Position numbers and translations under genes: made by a program
Notes under the pieces: model-generated
The model's input: only the letters and a program-made list of their open reading frames with translations
What the model was told of the DNA's origin: nothing
Databases searched by the model: none
Source: Methylomonas sp. AM2-LC
Lineage (GTDB): Bacteria; Pseudomonadota; Gammaproteobacteria; Methylococcales; Methylomonadaceae
Assembly (NCBI RefSeq): GCF_039904985.1
Contig: NZ_CP157005.1
Coordinates: 310,001-374,000, forward strand
Direction: 5' to 3'
DNA: 64,000 nucleotides
In this document: piece after piece, positions 46,746 through 57,732 of the stretch
Layout of the letters: each line of letters begins with the position of its first letter
Position numbering within the stretch: the first letter of the stretch is position 1

Positions 46746-48110
46746 TTGTTGCGCTTACTGTTAATATTAGCCGGTTTGCTGTTGATACCGGAAATGGCCA
46801 TGGCCGAAGAATTTAAGAACCTGGGGTTGACAGGTACTGAACGCGGAATTTACACCGTTTTAATCTTCTTGGTCGCATATGGATTTGTAATGGCTGAAGA
46901 GTTTACGCATTTGCGTAAGTCAAAACCAGTCATTTTTGCCGCAGCTGTTATTTGGGCTCATGTTGCCGTTTTAGCGAGTGATGCGGGAGTTCCATCTGAG
47001 GAATTGCATCAGGCTTTCGAGCATGATCTGAAAGAATATGCAGAACTGATGTTGTTCTTGCTGGTAGCGATGACATATATCAATTCAATGGCTGATCGTA
47101 ATGTATTTGAAGCATTGCGTTCTTGGTTGATTAGAAAACAATTCGGTTATAAACAATTATTCTGGATCACTGGCATTATCACCTTTTTCTTATCGGCTGT
47201 AGCGGATAATCTGACTTCTGCCCTTTTGGTAGGTGCCGTGGTATTAGCAGTAGGTGCGGATAATGAAAAATTCGTTTCGGTTGGTTTTGTTAATCTGGTG
47301 ATTGCCGCTAATGCTGGTGGTGCATTTTGTCCATTTGGAGACATTACCACCTTAATGGTTTGGCAAGCAGGTTATGCTGAATTTTTTGATTTCTTCAAAT
47401 TATTCATTCCATCCATCGTCAATTTCGTTGTACCTGCCTTTTTTATGGCGCAAGCTGTTCCCGCAGGACAACCCTTGGCGACCAATGAAGCTGCAGTGCA
47501 ACTTAAACCCGGCGCAATTCAGGTGTGTGCATTATTTCTGTTAACCATTATTTTTGCGGTCTGCTTTAAACAATTCCTGCATTTACCTCCATTCATGGGC
47601 ATGATGTTAGGTTTGTCTGTGTTAATGCTTTACGGATACTACATAAAAGTTACTTTCCCTGATCCTGAAAACGGCGAGCGTTTTGATATTTTCGAGAAAG
47701 TAAAAGGCGCAGAGTGGGATACATTATTGTTCTTCTTTGGCGTGGTTTTCGCGGTTGGTGGGCTGGGTTATATCGGTTACTTGGAATTATTATCGGGAGC
47801 CATGTACGATGGTCTTGGTGCTACCACAGCTAACATCTTGGTGGGTATTATTTCTGCTATTGTTGATAACATTCCTGTGATGTTTGCAGTATTAAATATG
47901 AACTTGGATATGGATCTGTATCAGTGGTTGTTGGTTACTTTAACTGCGGGTGTGGGTGGATCACTGTTTTCAGTGGGTTCTGCTGCTGGTGTAGCATTGA
48001 TGGGTCAGTCTAATCATAAGTATACATTTTTCAGTCACTTAAAATGGACGCCAGTGATTGCTCTTGGGTATGCTGCTAGTATTTTTACTCATTATTTAAT
48101 TAATGGCTAA
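46746..48110 (+). CDS. nhaD: Na+/H+ antiporter NhaD
   Basis: Secondary transporter that exports Na+ (or Li+) in exchange for H+ at the inner membrane. 454 residues with about 12 helices and an N-terminal signal-like segment. Family landmarks are FLSAVADNLTSALLVGAVVLAVG, NLVIAANAGGAFCPFGDITTLMVW and ISAIVDNIPVMFAVLNM. Start codon TTG at 46746, preceded by AAGGGGG. Divergent from cysI. Confidence 0.92.
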   Translation: MLRLLLILAGLLLIPEMAMAEEFKNLGLTGTERGIYTVLIFLVAYGFVMAEEFTHLRKSKPVIFAAAVIWAHVAVLASDAGVPSEELHQAFEHDLKEYAELMLFLLVAMTYINSMADRNVFEALRSWLIRKQFGYKQLFWITGIITFFLSAVADNLTSALLVGAVVLAVGADNEKFVSVGFVNLVIAANAGGAFCPFGDITTLMVWQAGYAEFFDFFKLFIPSIVNFVVPAFFMAQAVPAGQPLATNEAAVQLKPGAIQVCALFLLTIIFAVCFKQFLHLPPFMGMMLGLSVLMLYGYYIKVTFPDPENGERFDIFEKVKGAEWDTLLFFFGVVFAVGGLGYIGYLELLSGAMYDGLGATTANILVGIISAIVDNIPVMFAVLNMNLDMDLYQWLLVTLTAGVGGSLFSVGSAAGVALMGQSNHKYTFFSHLKWTPVIALGYAASIFTHYLING

Positions 48111-48151
48111 TTGATCTGATAATTCAAGCTTTAACAAACAAGAGAAAGCGC

Positions 48152-49501
48152 ATGTCAAAATATAACGCCAGTTGGCGTAGCGCTTTCTCCGTTTATGCCC
48201 AGTCAAAAGTGCTGGGCATGATTTTTCTCGGATTTTCGGCAGGGTTGCCGTTTTCGCTCATTTCTTCCACTTTATCTGCCAGACTGGCAGATGAGCAAAT
48301 ATCTTTATCTGTCATTGGTTATTTCAGTCTGGTAGGAATTGCTTATTCTATAAAAGTGTTTTGGGCTCCTATCGTTGATCGCGTGTCATTACCTTTGCTG
48401 CACAAACTGCTGGGTAAGCGACGTAGCTGGATGTTGTTAGCTCAAGCTGGCATAGCTGCAGGGCTTTTTGGTATAAGTGCTGTTGATATGCATCTGCATT
48501 TACATCAAGTTGCTTTATTGGCTGTGTGTGTGGCTTTTTGTTCTGCAACGCAAGATATTGCTATTGATGCTTATCGAATTGAAGCCGTAAATCCCAAGTA
48601 TCAGGGGGCTATGGCGGCAATGTATGTGTTTGGCTATCGATTGGCGCTTTTAATTGCTGGTGCAGGTGTATTATATATAGCCGAGTACGGTAGCTGGAAG
48701 GTGGCTTATCAGGTTATGTCCAGTGCTATGTTGGTTGGTATTGTAACCACCTTGATAATATCAGAGCCGGAACATATTGCGGATCAACGTACTAAAGCCA
48801 TAGAGGAAAAGGTAGAGTCGGCATTAGGTGTTCACAAAGCCGTGCCTATTTTTTCTAACTTTTTAAAGTGGTTTTCCGATGCTGTTGTTAGTCCTTTTGT
48901 AGAGTTTTTTCAGCGTAATGGCCGTGCAGCAATTTGGATTTTATTGCTGATTGCTGTTTACAAGATAAGTGATATAGCTATGGGGGTAATGGCTATACCT
49001 TTTTACCTGGATTTGGGCTTTAGTAAAAAAGACATTGCAGATGTTAGCAAATTGTTTGGTTTTTTTATGACCATTTTCGGTACTTCGTTGGGCGGTATAA
49101 TGATCGTGCGCTTGGGGATCATGAAGCCTTTGCTGATTGGTGCTATTCTGGCGGCAATAACTAATCTGTTGTTTGCTTTACTCGCGTCAAGCCAGCCAAG
49201 CATTGCTTTGTTGGCAGGAGTCATCAGTATCGATAACTTGAGTGGTGGCATTGCTGCTGCCAGTTTGATTGCCTACTTATCAAGTTTAACTAATACCGCC
49301 TATACGGCCACCCAATATGCGTTATTTAGTTCCTTAATGACTTTGCCTGCCAAGTTAATTGGTAGTTTTTCTGGCGATGTGGCAGCCACTTATGGTTATA
49401 GCGCATTTTTTATCTATTCGGCAGTCATAGGGTTACCGGCTATCTTTTTGGTTATTTTTTTGATGCGTTCACCTGTTGCTGTGAATACATTACGTGAATA
49501 G
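48152..49501 (+). CDS. ampG: AmpG-type muropeptide MFS transporter
   Basis: Imports anhydro-muropeptides for cell-wall recycling. 449 residues with 12 or more helices. The opening LGMIFLGFSAGLPFSLISSTLSARL, the FWAPIVDRV segment, GKRRSWML and ATQDIAIDAYRIEAV are hallmark AmpG motifs. Lies 41 nt after nhaD. Role inferred from family; the substrate is not proven. Confidence 0.88.
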   Translation: MSKYNASWRSAFSVYAQSKVLGMIFLGFSAGLPFSLISSTLSARLADEQISLSVIGYFSLVGIAYSIKVFWAPIVDRVSLPLLHKLLGKRRSWMLLAQAGIAAGLFGISAVDMHLHLHQVALLAVCVAFCSATQDIAIDAYRIEAVNPKYQGAMAAMYVFGYRLALLIAGAGVLYIAEYGSWKVAYQVMSSAMLVGIVTTLIISEPEHIADQRTKAIEEKVESALGVHKAVPIFSNFLKWFSDAVVSPFVEFFQRNGRAAIWILLLIAVYKISDIAMGVMAIPFYLDLGFSKKDIADVSKLFGFFMTIFGTSLGGIMIVRLGIMKPLLIGAILAAITNLLFALLASSQPSIALLAGVISIDNLSGGIAAASLIAYLSSLTNTAYTATQYALFSSLMTLPAKLIGSFSGDVAATYGYSAFFIYSAVIGLPAIFLVIFLMRSPVAVNTLRE

Positions 49502-49552
49502 ATAGTTATTACTAATCTATGTCCGCCTAAATCCTCATAATCTAAGCAGTTC

Positions 49553-49581
49553 TTGCAACGTGCATTCTCTAGTTCTATACT
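49553..49581 (+). promoter_or_regulatory. Sigma-70 promoter of the copper-efflux operon
   Basis: TTGCAA (49553-49558), 17-nt spacer, TATACT (49576-49581). The predicted start of transcription falls at or next to the ATG at 49588. The 17-nt spacer is unlike the long spacers of CueR/MerR promoters. Confidence 0.6.
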
Positions 49582-49587
49582 AAAGGT

Positions 49588-49935
49588 ATGCAACCATTTA
49601 AATTATTAGTCACAGTCTTGTTGTGTTTTATGCTGTCCATTCAGGGCGGTGTGAGCCAGTCTTTGCTTGGAGATATGTGCTCTAAAACAGATGGTTCAGT
49701 TAGTCAAACCCAAGTAGATGATGAACACAGTTGTTGTCAAGATACGCTTAAAGTCACTAAAACAGGTAAGATCTGTAAAGCGGAACAGTCCTGTCAGGGC
49801 TTAAATTATGCTGTGTTAAACAAGCTTGAACCTTTAACGGTGGTGGTAACTACTAATAAAATACCGCTATTAGCTAATCAGTTGGTTTTATCATTTCAGC
49901 CTTTTAATACTTGGCGACCTCCCAATTTAATCTAG
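49588..49935 (+). CDS. Small Cys-rich exported protein heading the copper-efflux operon
   Basis: 115 residues. Residues 1-23 form a signal peptide (MQPFKLLVTVLLCFMLSIQG). The mature part has Cys31, the pair Cys49-Cys50 in EHSCCQD, then Cys63 and Cys69, a likely metal- or disulfide-binding set. Similar short exported proteins precede czc/cus operons, so a periplasmic metal-sensing or metal-binding role is plausible but inferred. cusC starts 133 nt downstream on the same strand. Confidence 0.7.
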   Translation: MQPFKLLVTVLLCFMLSIQGGVSQSLLGDMCSKTDGSVSQTQVDDEHSCCQDTLKVTKTGKICKAEQSCQGLNYAVLNKLEPLTVVVTTNKIPLLANQLVLSFQPFNTWRPPNLI

Positions 49936-50068
49936 TTCCATTTTTTCCATCTGCATTGGTTGATGAGTAATAACTGATGCGGTTTGTGAATTATTTTTAG
50001 CCGTAAATTTGTTATTCGTCCGCATAACTACGCATTAACGGCTTTCAGTGCTTATTAGGATTTAGATT

Positions 50069-51349
50069 ATGTTTATTCCATTTCCATCTAGACCATTAAA
50101 ATTTATATCCCTATTTATTACCATACTAGGTATTTTGCCACTTAATGTTTCAGCAATAGAGTTATCTTTTGCCGATGCCCTTAAACTCGCATTGGAGAAT
50201 GCACCAGTATTGGTTGCCAATCAGGCACAAATCGAGTCGGCTAGACAGGCAGCGATTCCAGCAGGCGAACTTCCTGATCCACAATTAGCTTTGGGTGTCG
50301 ACAATTTACCCATTCAGGGTAATGAAAGTTTTAGTCTGTCTAGAGATTTTATGACTATGCAAAGGGTGGGGATTATGCAGTCATTTCCTAACCTGGCTAA
50401 GCTGGATGCAAGAATAGCGATTGCCGAAGGTCGTTTGGCTGTGGCAGAGGCGCAAACCCGATTGGTACGATTGCAAATATTACAAGAGACTTCAGTCGCT
50501 TGGATTAATCGTGCCGGTATTGAACGCCAATTGCAAAAAATGACTGAATTAGAAATCGAAAATCAACATCTCGCGCAATCAGTTAAAGCGCGTTTTGCTG
50601 GGGGAGCGGGTATGCCTAGTGAATTATTGGCTCCACGTCAGGAAGCAGCAAGAATTGCTGAACGCCGAGATGATTTGGAAAGTGCCAAGCAGCAAACAAT
50701 TGCTCAGCTTAAACGTTGGATTGGTGGTGCAGCAGAACAACCTTTGTCGGGTGAGGTGCCAGAGTGGCCAATTAGCTATGAAGACTTATCGCATGGTTTG
50801 CACCGCCATCCGGAACTAGATTTGTTTATGCCAAAAGGTAAGGTTCTGGACGCAGAAGTCGCTGAAGCTAAAGCCGATAAAATTCCAGATTGGGCACTAC
50901 AGCTTGCCTATCAACGCCGTGGTCCAGCTTATGGTGATATGGTGTCTATGCAAGTAAGTGTGGATTTGCCCTTATTTGCAGACTCCCGGCAAGAACCAAA
51001 GATTGCCGCTAAATTAGCGGAGCGTAATGCTTTAGCTGCAGAACATAATGCTGCTCTACAAGAGCATAATGCTATGTTGGAATCAGGATTGGCAGAATAT
51101 AAACGCTTGTGTAAAGCAGAACGACGTAGTCAGGAGGTATTAATTCCGTTAGCAAAGGAAAAAGTGGCATTAACACTAGCAGCTTGGCAGAGTAATCGTA
51201 GTGATTTAGCGACGCTTATTACGGCTAGACAGGAACTTATTGACACTGAATTGAAAGCTATTACGACGGAAAGTGAGCGCAAGCAGCTTGCGGCGCGATT
51301 GCATTATACCTATAGCAAAGAAACGTTGGTTTATGGAGAGGGGCAATAA
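50069..51349 (+). CDS. cusC: Outer-membrane efflux protein of the Cus system (TolC family)
   Basis: Outer-membrane channel of the copper/silver tripartite pump. 426 residues with a signal peptide ending LNVSA-IELSFADAL. Two long helical repeats follow, as in TolC/CzcC proteins (LALENAPVLVANQAQIESARQAA, positions 38-60, and the parallel AERNALAAEHNAALQEHNAML in the second half). Its stop and the cusB start share one base (TAATG). Confidence 0.88.
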   Translation: MFIPFPSRPLKFISLFITILGILPLNVSAIELSFADALKLALENAPVLVANQAQIESARQAAIPAGELPDPQLALGVDNLPIQGNESFSLSRDFMTMQRVGIMQSFPNLAKLDARIAIAEGRLAVAEAQTRLVRLQILQETSVAWINRAGIERQLQKMTELEIENQHLAQSVKARFAGGAGMPSELLAPRQEAARIAERRDDLESAKQQTIAQLKRWIGGAAEQPLSGEVPEWPISYEDLSHGLHRHPELDLFMPKGKVLDAEVAEAKADKIPDWALQLAYQRRGPAYGDMVSMQVSVDLPLFADSRQEPKIAAKLAERNALAAEHNAALQEHNAMLESGLAEYKRLCKAERRSQEVLIPLAKEKVALTLAAWQSNRSDLATLITARQELIDTELKAITTESERKQLAARLHYTYSKETLVYGEGQ

Positions 51350-52611
51350 TGTATAACGCAAAATCTATTGTTATTCAATTAACCATTGCCTTAGTTTTAT
51401 TGCTGATTGGAACTGGAAGTGGTTGGTGGTTTGCTACGCACCAGCTCTCACAAGAAAATCAGACGATGCTGGCACCAACTGAACTGATTAATGAGAGTCA
51501 ACGCCGCGTGTTGTACTGGTATGATCCAATGATGCCACAGCAGCATTTTGAGCATGCCGGAAAATCACCATTTATGGATATGGAATTAATGCCTAAATAT
51601 GCAGATGAACAAGCTGCAGCAGGTGTGCAAATTGATCCGTTACTTGCCGAAAATATGGGCATGCGTCTCGTAACAGTAAAACGTCAGCCACTAAGCCGAC
51701 AAATTGAAGTATCGGGTTTATTGGCTTTTAATGATCGTGACGTTGCCGTGGTGCAGACTCTCAGTAATGGCATTGTGAAACGTGTTTGGTCATTAGCTAG
51801 TGGCGATATAGTCCAAGCGGGACAGCCCTTAGCAGAAATTTTGCAACCCGAATGGGTAGCTGCACAACATGAATTTTTGGCAGTTCAGACTATGAACGAT
51901 GCCAGTTTACTTACCGCAGCACATGAGCGCTTGCTTTTGTTAGGAATGCCGGAGTCTGTTATTCAGCAGTTGCAGCGCAGTGGGGTTGTGCAACTAAACT
52001 ATACCATTAAGGCACCTATTAGTGGTGTGATACAGAGTTTAGAGCTACGTAATGGTATGAGTGTTACGAATGGACAAACAGTTGCACGTATTAATGGGTT
52101 ATCTAGCGTTTGGTTAGAAGCAGCAGTGCCGGAAGCTCAAGCGGATGTTTTACATGTGAGAGATACGGCTGAAATCCGCTTAACCAGTTTTCCAGAAAGG
52201 TCGTTAGTTGGAAAGATTGCAGCCATTTTACCCATGTTAAACGAAAGTAGTCGAAGTGTAAGGGTACGTATTGAACTTAAAAATCCACAACAACAATTTA
52301 GGCCGGGTCAAACAGCGCAGATTAAACTTAGCAGTAATGGTGGTGGTGCAGCGTTATTTGTTCCAACTGAAGCCTTGATTCGGACGGGTAAACGCACCTT
52401 AGTCATGCTTGCTGTTCAAGCAGGACGGTATCTTCCGCGTGAGATTACTATCGGTCACGAATGGGGCGATAAAACAGCGGTGATTGCTGGTTTGGAAGAA
52501 GGTGAAAATATCGTTGCCAGTGGACAGTTTTTAATTGATTCTGCCGCCAGTTTAAATGGTATAGAAGCTCAGAAGTTACCCATACAGTCCATACCTATGG
52601 AGGCAAAATGA
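51349..52611 (+). CDS. cusB: Cu(I)/Ag(I) efflux membrane-fusion protein
   Basis: Periplasmic adaptor that links CusA to CusC and hands over metal. 420 residues. One N-terminal membrane helix, then a heavy-metal-binding segment [12 protein letters not shown]...[17 protein letters not shown] with Met61/62, Met76 and Met78, matching the metal-binding Met set of E. coli CusB. The lipoyl/barrel domains follow ([34 protein letters not shown]). Overlaps cusA by 4 nt. Confidence 0.92.
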   Translation: MYNAKSIVIQLTIALVLLLIGTGSGWWFATHQLSQENQTMLAPTELINESQRRVLYWYDPMMPQQHFEHAGKSPFMDMELMPKYADEQAAAGVQIDPLLAENMGMRLVTVKRQPLSRQIEVSGLLAFNDRDVAVVQTLSNGIVKRVWSLASGDIVQAGQPLAEILQPEWVAAQHEFLAVQTMNDASLLTAAHERLLLLGMPESVIQQLQRSGVVQLNYTIKAPISGVIQSLELRNGMSVTNGQTVARINGLSSVWLEAAVPEAQADVLHVRDTAEIRLTSFPERSLVGKIAAILPMLNESSRSVRVRIELKNPQQQFRPGQTAQIKLSSNGGGAALFVPTEALIRTGKRTLVMLAVQAGRYLPREITIGHEWGDKTAVIAGLEEGENIVASGQFLIDSAASLNGIEAQKLPIQSIPMEAK

Positions 52612-55600
52612 TTGCCTCATTAATTCGCTGGTCTGTTGCAAATCGTTTTTTGGTGCTACTGAGTACCTTGTGTTTATGCGTTTGGGGCATATGGTCGGTA
52701 AAAACAACGGCCATAGATGCGCTGCCAGATTTATCGGATGTGCAAGTGATTATTCGTACTAGCTATCCGGGGCAGGCTCCACAAGTGGTTGAAAACCAAG
52801 TCACCTATCCATTGGCAACGACTATGTTGTCTGTGCCAGGTGCAAAAACTGTACGGGGTTATTCCTTTTTTGGAGATAGTTTTATCTATGTGCTTTTTGA
52901 AGATAATACCGATTTATACTGGGCTCGATCTCGCGTCTTGGAATATCTTAATCAGGTACAAAGCCGATTACCTGTTACGGCACGCACCAGTTTAGGACCG
53001 GATGCCACGGGTGTTGGCTGGATTTTTCAATATGCATTGATAGATAAAAGTGGTCAACATGATTTATCGCAACTACGTTCAATACAAGATTGGTTTTTAA
53101 AATACGAGTTAAAAAGTTTACCGAATGTCGCCGAGGTTGCTACGGTTGGTGGTATGGTAAAACAATATCAGGTTCTGCTTGATCCGCTGAAATTGGTGAA
53201 TTATGGGCTTAGTCAACAACAAGTCAGTGATGCCATTACGCAGGCTAATGCCGAAGTGGGTGGTTCCGTACTGGAATTGGGCGAAGCCGAGTTGATGGTG
53301 AGATCCAGTGCGTATTTAAAATCTTTAGATGATTTTAAAACAATTTTTATAAAATTAGCTGATGGGGTACCCGTTTTATTGTCAGATATAGCCAGTATAC
53401 AGCTAGGTCCAGAAATGCGGCGTGGTGTGGTGGAATTGGATGGAGAAGGCGAAACTGTGGGTGGGATAATTATTTTGCGTACCGGTAAAAACGCAAGAGA
53501 AACCATTGCTGCCGTAAAACATAAACTTGAAACGCTGAAAGCTAGTTTACCCAAAGGGGTGGAGATAGTTACAACTTATGATCGCAGTCAACTCATTGAT
53601 AGAGCAGTTGAAAATTTAACTGATAAATTAATTGAAGAGTTTATGGTTGTTACGCTGGTATGCATCCTATTTCTCTGGCATTTACGCTCTGCTTTTGTTG
53701 CAATCATTGCCTTGCCGATCGGCGTATTAACCGCCTTTGCCGTTATGCGTTACCAGGGTATTAATGCCAATATTATGTCATTGGGTGGTATTGCAATCGC
53801 CGTAGGTGCTATGGTTGATGCCGCTGTGGTCATGATAGAAAATGCGCATAAAAAGATTGAACTGTGGCAGCATCAGCATGTAGGTGAAAAACTACAAGGT
53901 GAAACACATTGGCAGGTAATGACTGAGGCAGCAGTGGAAGTTGGCCCTGCTTTGTTTTTTTCCTTATTAATTATCACCTTATCATTTTTGCCTATTTTTA
54001 CCTTAGAAGCTCAAGAAGGACGCTTGTTTAGCCCACTGGCATTTACCAAAACTTATGCCATGGCGGCTTCTGCCGGACTATCAGTGACCCTGATTCCCAT
54101 CCTTATGGGATATTGGATACGCGGTAAAATTCCAAATGAAGCAGATAATCCCCTTAATCGCTGGTTGGTAAAGCGTTACTGGCCGATTTTAAATAGCGTG
54201 ATTAGTCAGCCTAAAATCACGCTCAGTGTTTCTTTTTTGATTTTTTTAACGATTAGTTGGCCACTTAGTCAATTGGGTGGGGAGTTTTTACCACCTCTGG
54301 ATGAAGGTGATTTGCTGTATATGCCTAGTGCTCTGCCTGGTTTGTCCGCACAAAAAGCGACAGAATTATTACAACAGACAGATCGTATGATTAAATCTGT
54401 ACCCGAAGTGGCTCGAGTTTTTGGCAAGGTTGGCCGAGCCGAGACCGCAACTGATCCAGCACCGCTAGAGATGTTTGAGACCACTATCCAGTTTAAGCCG
54501 CGACAGGAATGGCGAAAGGATATGACTCCAGAAAAATTAGTGGAAGCGCTGGATAAAGCCGTGCAAGTGCCTGGGCTTTCTAATATATGGATACCACCTA
54601 TACGCAATCGTATAGATATGTTGGCTACCGGTATTAAAAGTCCGATAGGAATTAAAGTTACCGGTAGTAAGCTGGCCGATATAGACAGAGTTGCACAACT
54701 TGTGGAGCATTCAGCTAAACAAGTACTCGGTGTATCCTCGGCATTGGCAGAGCGATTGACGGGTGGGCGTTATATCGATATTGATATTGATCGTGCTGCC
54801 GCTGCACGCTATGGACTCACTATTGCGGAATTACAAAGTGTAGTGGCTGGTTTGATTGGTGGTGATAACATAGGCGAAACTATAGAAGGTCTGGCCCGTT
54901 ACCCAATTAGTTTACGCTATCCTCGTGAGTGGCGTGATTCACTACAGCGGTTGCAAGAACTACCTATCATGACTGCAACAGGTATACCGATCACCTTAGG
55001 CAGTGTTGCACATGTGCATATTAGTGATGGTGCGCCTATGTTAAAAAGTGAAAATGCACGTCCAAGTGCCTGGGTGTATATTGACGCGCATAGTCGAGAT
55101 TTAGCGTCAGTTGTCGCTGATTTGAAACGAGTTATACAACAGGATGTAAAGCTGGAGCCCGGTATTACCCTAAGTTATTCAGGTCAGTTTGAGTTTATGG
55201 AACGCGCCAATGCTCGATTAACTGTGGTGGTGCCTATTACCTTATTAATTATTTTTGTATTACTCTATCAAACTTTTTCTCGATTTGATGAGGCGTTGTT
55301 GATTATGTTGACTCTACCCTTTGCCATGACGGGTGGAGTCTGGTTTTTGTATTTGTTAAATTTCAATTTGTCTGCTGCATCAGGTGTCGGATTTATTGCT
55401 TTGGCAGGAATTTCGGCAGAATTTGGCGTTATCATGCTTCTTTATTTAAAACAGGCCTGGGAAAAACGTCTTAGCAGTGGAGAAAATACCGAAATTGGCT
55501 TATTGGCAGCCATTCGTGAAGGTGCCGTATTGCGAGTGAGACCTAAAGCGATGACGGTAGCGGTAATAATAGCGGGTTTACTACCCATTTTATGGGGTAG

Positions 55601-55736
55601 TGGTACTGGCAGTGAAGTAATGAGTCGTATCGCCGCACCAATGATTGGCGGTATGATTACTGCTCCGCTTCTCTCAATGCTGGTTATTCCGGCTGCGTAT
55701 CGATTGATGCGCGGTAGAGCGTTGCAGAAGGCTTAA
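52608..55736 (+). CDS. cusA: Cu(I)/Ag(I) efflux RND pump CusA
   Basis: Inner-membrane RND transporter that drives copper/silver out of the periplasm and cytoplasm with the proton gradient. 1042 residues, the family length, with 12 helices. The three Met that bind Cu(I) in E. coli CusA are kept: Met572 ([10 protein letters not shown]), Met622 ([10 protein letters not shown]) and Met671 ([17 protein letters not shown]). This favours monovalent Cu/Ag over the Co/Zn/Cd CzcA type. [17 protein letters not shown] lies in TM4. Confidence 0.95.
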   Translation: MIASLIRWSVANRFLVLLSTLCLCVWGIWSVKTTAIDALPDLSDVQVIIRTSYPGQAPQVVENQVTYPLATTMLSVPGAKTVRGYSFFGDSFIYVLFEDNTDLYWARSRVLEYLNQVQSRLPVTARTSLGPDATGVGWIFQYALIDKSGQHDLSQLRSIQDWFLKYELKSLPNVAEVATVGGMVKQYQVLLDPLKLVNYGLSQQQVSDAITQANAEVGGSVLELGEAELMVRSSAYLKSLDDFKTIFIKLADGVPVLLSDIASIQLGPEMRRGVVELDGEGETVGGIIILRTGKNARETIAAVKHKLETLKASLPKGVEIVTTYDRSQLIDRAVENLTDKLIEEFMVVTLVCILFLWHLRSAFVAIIALPIGVLTAFAVMRYQGINANIMSLGGIAIAVGAMVDAAVVMIENAHKKIELWQHQHVGEKLQGETHWQVMTEAAVEVGPALFFSLLIITLSFLPIFTLEAQEGRLFSPLAFTKTYAMAASAGLSVTLIPILMGYWIRGKIPNEADNPLNRWLVKRYWPILNSVISQPKITLSVSFLIFLTISWPLSQLGGEFLPPLDEGDLLYMPSALPGLSAQKATELLQQTDRMIKSVPEVARVFGKVGRAETATDPAPLEMFETTIQFKPRQEWRKDMTPEKLVEALDKAVQVPGLSNIWIPPIRNRIDMLATGIKSPIGIKVTGSKLADIDRVAQLVEHSAKQVLGVSSALAERLTGGRYIDIDIDRAAAARYGLTIAELQSVVAGLIGGDNIGETIEGLARYPISLRYPREWRDSLQRLQELPIMTATGIPITLGSVAHVHISDGAPMLKSENARPSAWVYIDAHSRDLASVVADLKRVIQQDVKLEPGITLSYSGQFEFMERANARLTVVVPITLLIIFVLLYQTFSRFDEALLIMLTLPFAMTGGVWFLYLLNFNLSAASGVGFIALAGISAEFGVIMLLYLKQAWEKRLSSGENTEIGLLAAIREGAVLRVRPKAMTVAVIIAGLLPILWGSGTGSEVMSRIAAPMIGGMITAPLLSMLVIPAAYRLMRGRALQKA

Positions 55737-55778
55737 AACTTAGTTTATATATCTAATATTTTTTGTAAATAAATCATA

Positions 55779-57056
55779 ATGACCCAAACCCTGCAATTTA
55801 ATTTGGTCGCCTGTGGAGATGATCATGACCCCACTGCCTTGCCAGTGGATCAAGCTCGACAACGTATTTTGGATACTATTACACCTTTAGGTGCAAATGC
55901 CACTGAACGTTTGGATTTGTTAAATTGTTTGGATAGGGTGTTGGCGGAAGATATTGTTGCAACGTCGAATGTTCCACCACATATGAATTCTGCAATGGAT
56001 GGCTACGCTTTAACAGCTACGGATATCCCAATAAATACTACACGGGAATTGCGCGTAGTGGGTAGTAGTTTTGCTGGGCATCCGTTCCAGGAGGTTTGCG
56101 GAAGTGGGGAATGTGTACGCATTATGACTGGTGGGCTGGTACCAAATGGTTTGGATACAGTCATTCCACAAGAGTCTGTGCAATTATTACCTGAAAATTA
56201 CATACGCATTGATGGGCGAACTCGATCAGGTGACAATGTGCGCTTGGCCGGTGAAGATCTTCAGATAGGACAGACAGTCTTAAGCAGGGGGCGGCGTATA
56301 ACAGCTGCCGATCTGGGGTTGATTGCATCGCTTGGTATCGGTGAAGTTGCCGTTAAGCGTTATTTGAAAGTTGCATTTTTTTCTACTGGTGACGAATTAT
56401 GCAGTATAGATACACCACTAATGCCGGGACAGATTTACGATAGTAACCGATATACCTTGTTTGGTATGTTAAGTCATCAACATTGTCAAATCAAAGATTT
56501 TGGTGTTGTGCGTGATGATCCTGCGCAATTACGATCTACTCTTCTGGCGGCGGCTGATGGTTATGATGTCGTTATTGCCACGGGAGGTGTCTCTGTCGGC
56601 GAAGCAGATTATGTTAGAGATGTGTTAGCTGAACTAGGCAGCATTGCTTTCTGGAAAGTTGCTATGAAGCCCGGTCGTCCTTTAACCTTTGGCTATTTGC
56701 GGCAGGCTTTATTTTTTGGTTTACCCGGTAATCCAGTAGCCGTGATGGTTAATTTTAGCCAATTCGTGCAACCTGCTTTAAAGCGTCTGGCGGGTGAAAT
56801 TAGTCACCCTCCTTTGATGTTGAATGCCGTAACAACGTCAACATTAAAAAAGAGAGCTGGTCGCACTGAATATCAGCGGGGCATCCTTAGTCAAGCAGAA
56901 GATGGTAGTTTGATAGTAACTAAAACGGGTAATCAAGGATCGGGAATTTTATTATCAATGTCGCGTGCGAATTGCTTTATTGTCTTAAACGCTCAGCAAA
57001 CTCATATTGATGTTGGTGAAGTGGTGATGGTACAACCTTTTGTTGATTGTCTGTAA
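55779..57056 (+). CDS. moeA: Molybdopterin molybdenumtransferase
   Basis: Inserts molybdate into adenylated molybdopterin, the last step of Mo cofactor synthesis. 425 residues. Landmarks: PPHMNSAMDGYAL, RIMTGGLVPNGLDTVIPQE, FFSTGDEL, ATGGVSVGEADYVRDVL, WKVAMKPGRPLTFG and GLPGNPVAVMVNF. It follows cusA by 42 nt and may share its transcript. No clear Shine-Dalgarno. Confidence 0.95.
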   Translation: MTQTLQFNLVACGDDHDPTALPVDQARQRILDTITPLGANATERLDLLNCLDRVLAEDIVATSNVPPHMNSAMDGYALTATDIPINTTRELRVVGSSFAGHPFQEVCGSGECVRIMTGGLVPNGLDTVIPQESVQLLPENYIRIDGRTRSGDNVRLAGEDLQIGQTVLSRGRRITAADLGLIASLGIGEVAVKRYLKVAFFSTGDELCSIDTPLMPGQIYDSNRYTLFGMLSHQHCQIKDFGVVRDDPAQLRSTLLAAADGYDVVIATGGVSVGEADYVRDVLAELGSIAFWKVAMKPGRPLTFGYLRQALFFGLPGNPVAVMVNFSQFVQPALKRLAGEISHPPLMLNAVTTSTLKKRAGRTEYQRGILSQAEDGSLIVTKTGNQGSGILLSMSRANCFIVLNAQQTHIDVGEVVMVQPFVDCL

Positions 57057-57066
57057 GCCATTAAAC

Positions 57067-57732
57067 TTATCTATGGCTAGTCAGTTGGTAAACTTTATAC
57101 TCTATCCGTTCCACTAGTTCTGAATTTGCGGAGTCAGTGACGGATACGCATTCAGTATGCGCAACTTCAATATTATATTCAGTTGCATAAAGACTGCTAA
57201 TTTCACTGTCTACCTCATTATTGGAGCTAAATTCTTTAGTTCCTTCAACGTCTTCGGCTGTCAGCAAAAAAATCTGTTCCGCGTCAGGTACAATTAAACG
57301 TAAATGTTTTACATAGTGTTTACGAATATCCTCTGGTAGAGCTGTTAATGCAGCCCGATCATAAACTATATCGATTACACCTAAATTTTCTGGTAACAAA
57401 GCAAAATAATCCCCACACAGGATGCTAATTTTTCCCTGCTGCCAAACGGTAAATTTACCCATACGCCGTTTACTGGGTTGCATATGGTTTTCTCGGAAAA
57501 AGGCTTTTACGGCTATCGGACTTAACTCAACACCTATCACCTCATACCCTTGTTCTGCTAGCCAGAGTATGTCCAGGCTTTTACCGCACAGAGGTATAAA
57601 TACCCGGCTGCCAGGTTGAGTATGGAAACTGGGCCAAAAACGTATCAGTAATTGATTAACATTGTTTTGGTGAAAATCGGTGCGTTGATCTAGCCAGAAT
57701 TTTAACCATAAATTATTGTCGCGACTATTCAT
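57067..57732 (-). CDS. tpm: Thiopurine S-methyltransferase family protein
   Basis: SAM-dependent methyltransferase, TPMT family; bacterial members methylate thiols, tellurite or selenium compounds. 221 residues. Typical opening LWLKFWLDQRTDFHQNNVN, then GSRVFIPLCGKSLDILWLAEQGYEVIGVELS (the SAM site, positions 38-68) and DIVYDRAALTALPEDIRKHYV. Starts within the 4-nt overlap with the neighbouring methyltransferase gene, so both are co-translated. Confidence 0.88.
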   Translation of the reverse strand: MNSRDNNLWLKFWLDQRTDFHQNNVNQLLIRFWPSFHTQPGSRVFIPLCGKSLDILWLAEQGYEVIGVELSPIAVKAFFRENHMQPSKRRMGKFTVWQQGKISILCGDYFALLPENLGVIDIVYDRAALTALPEDIRKHYVKHLRLIVPDAEQIFLLTAEDVEGTKEFSSNNEVDSEISSLYATEYNIEVAHTECVSVTDSANSELVERIEYKVYQLTSHR

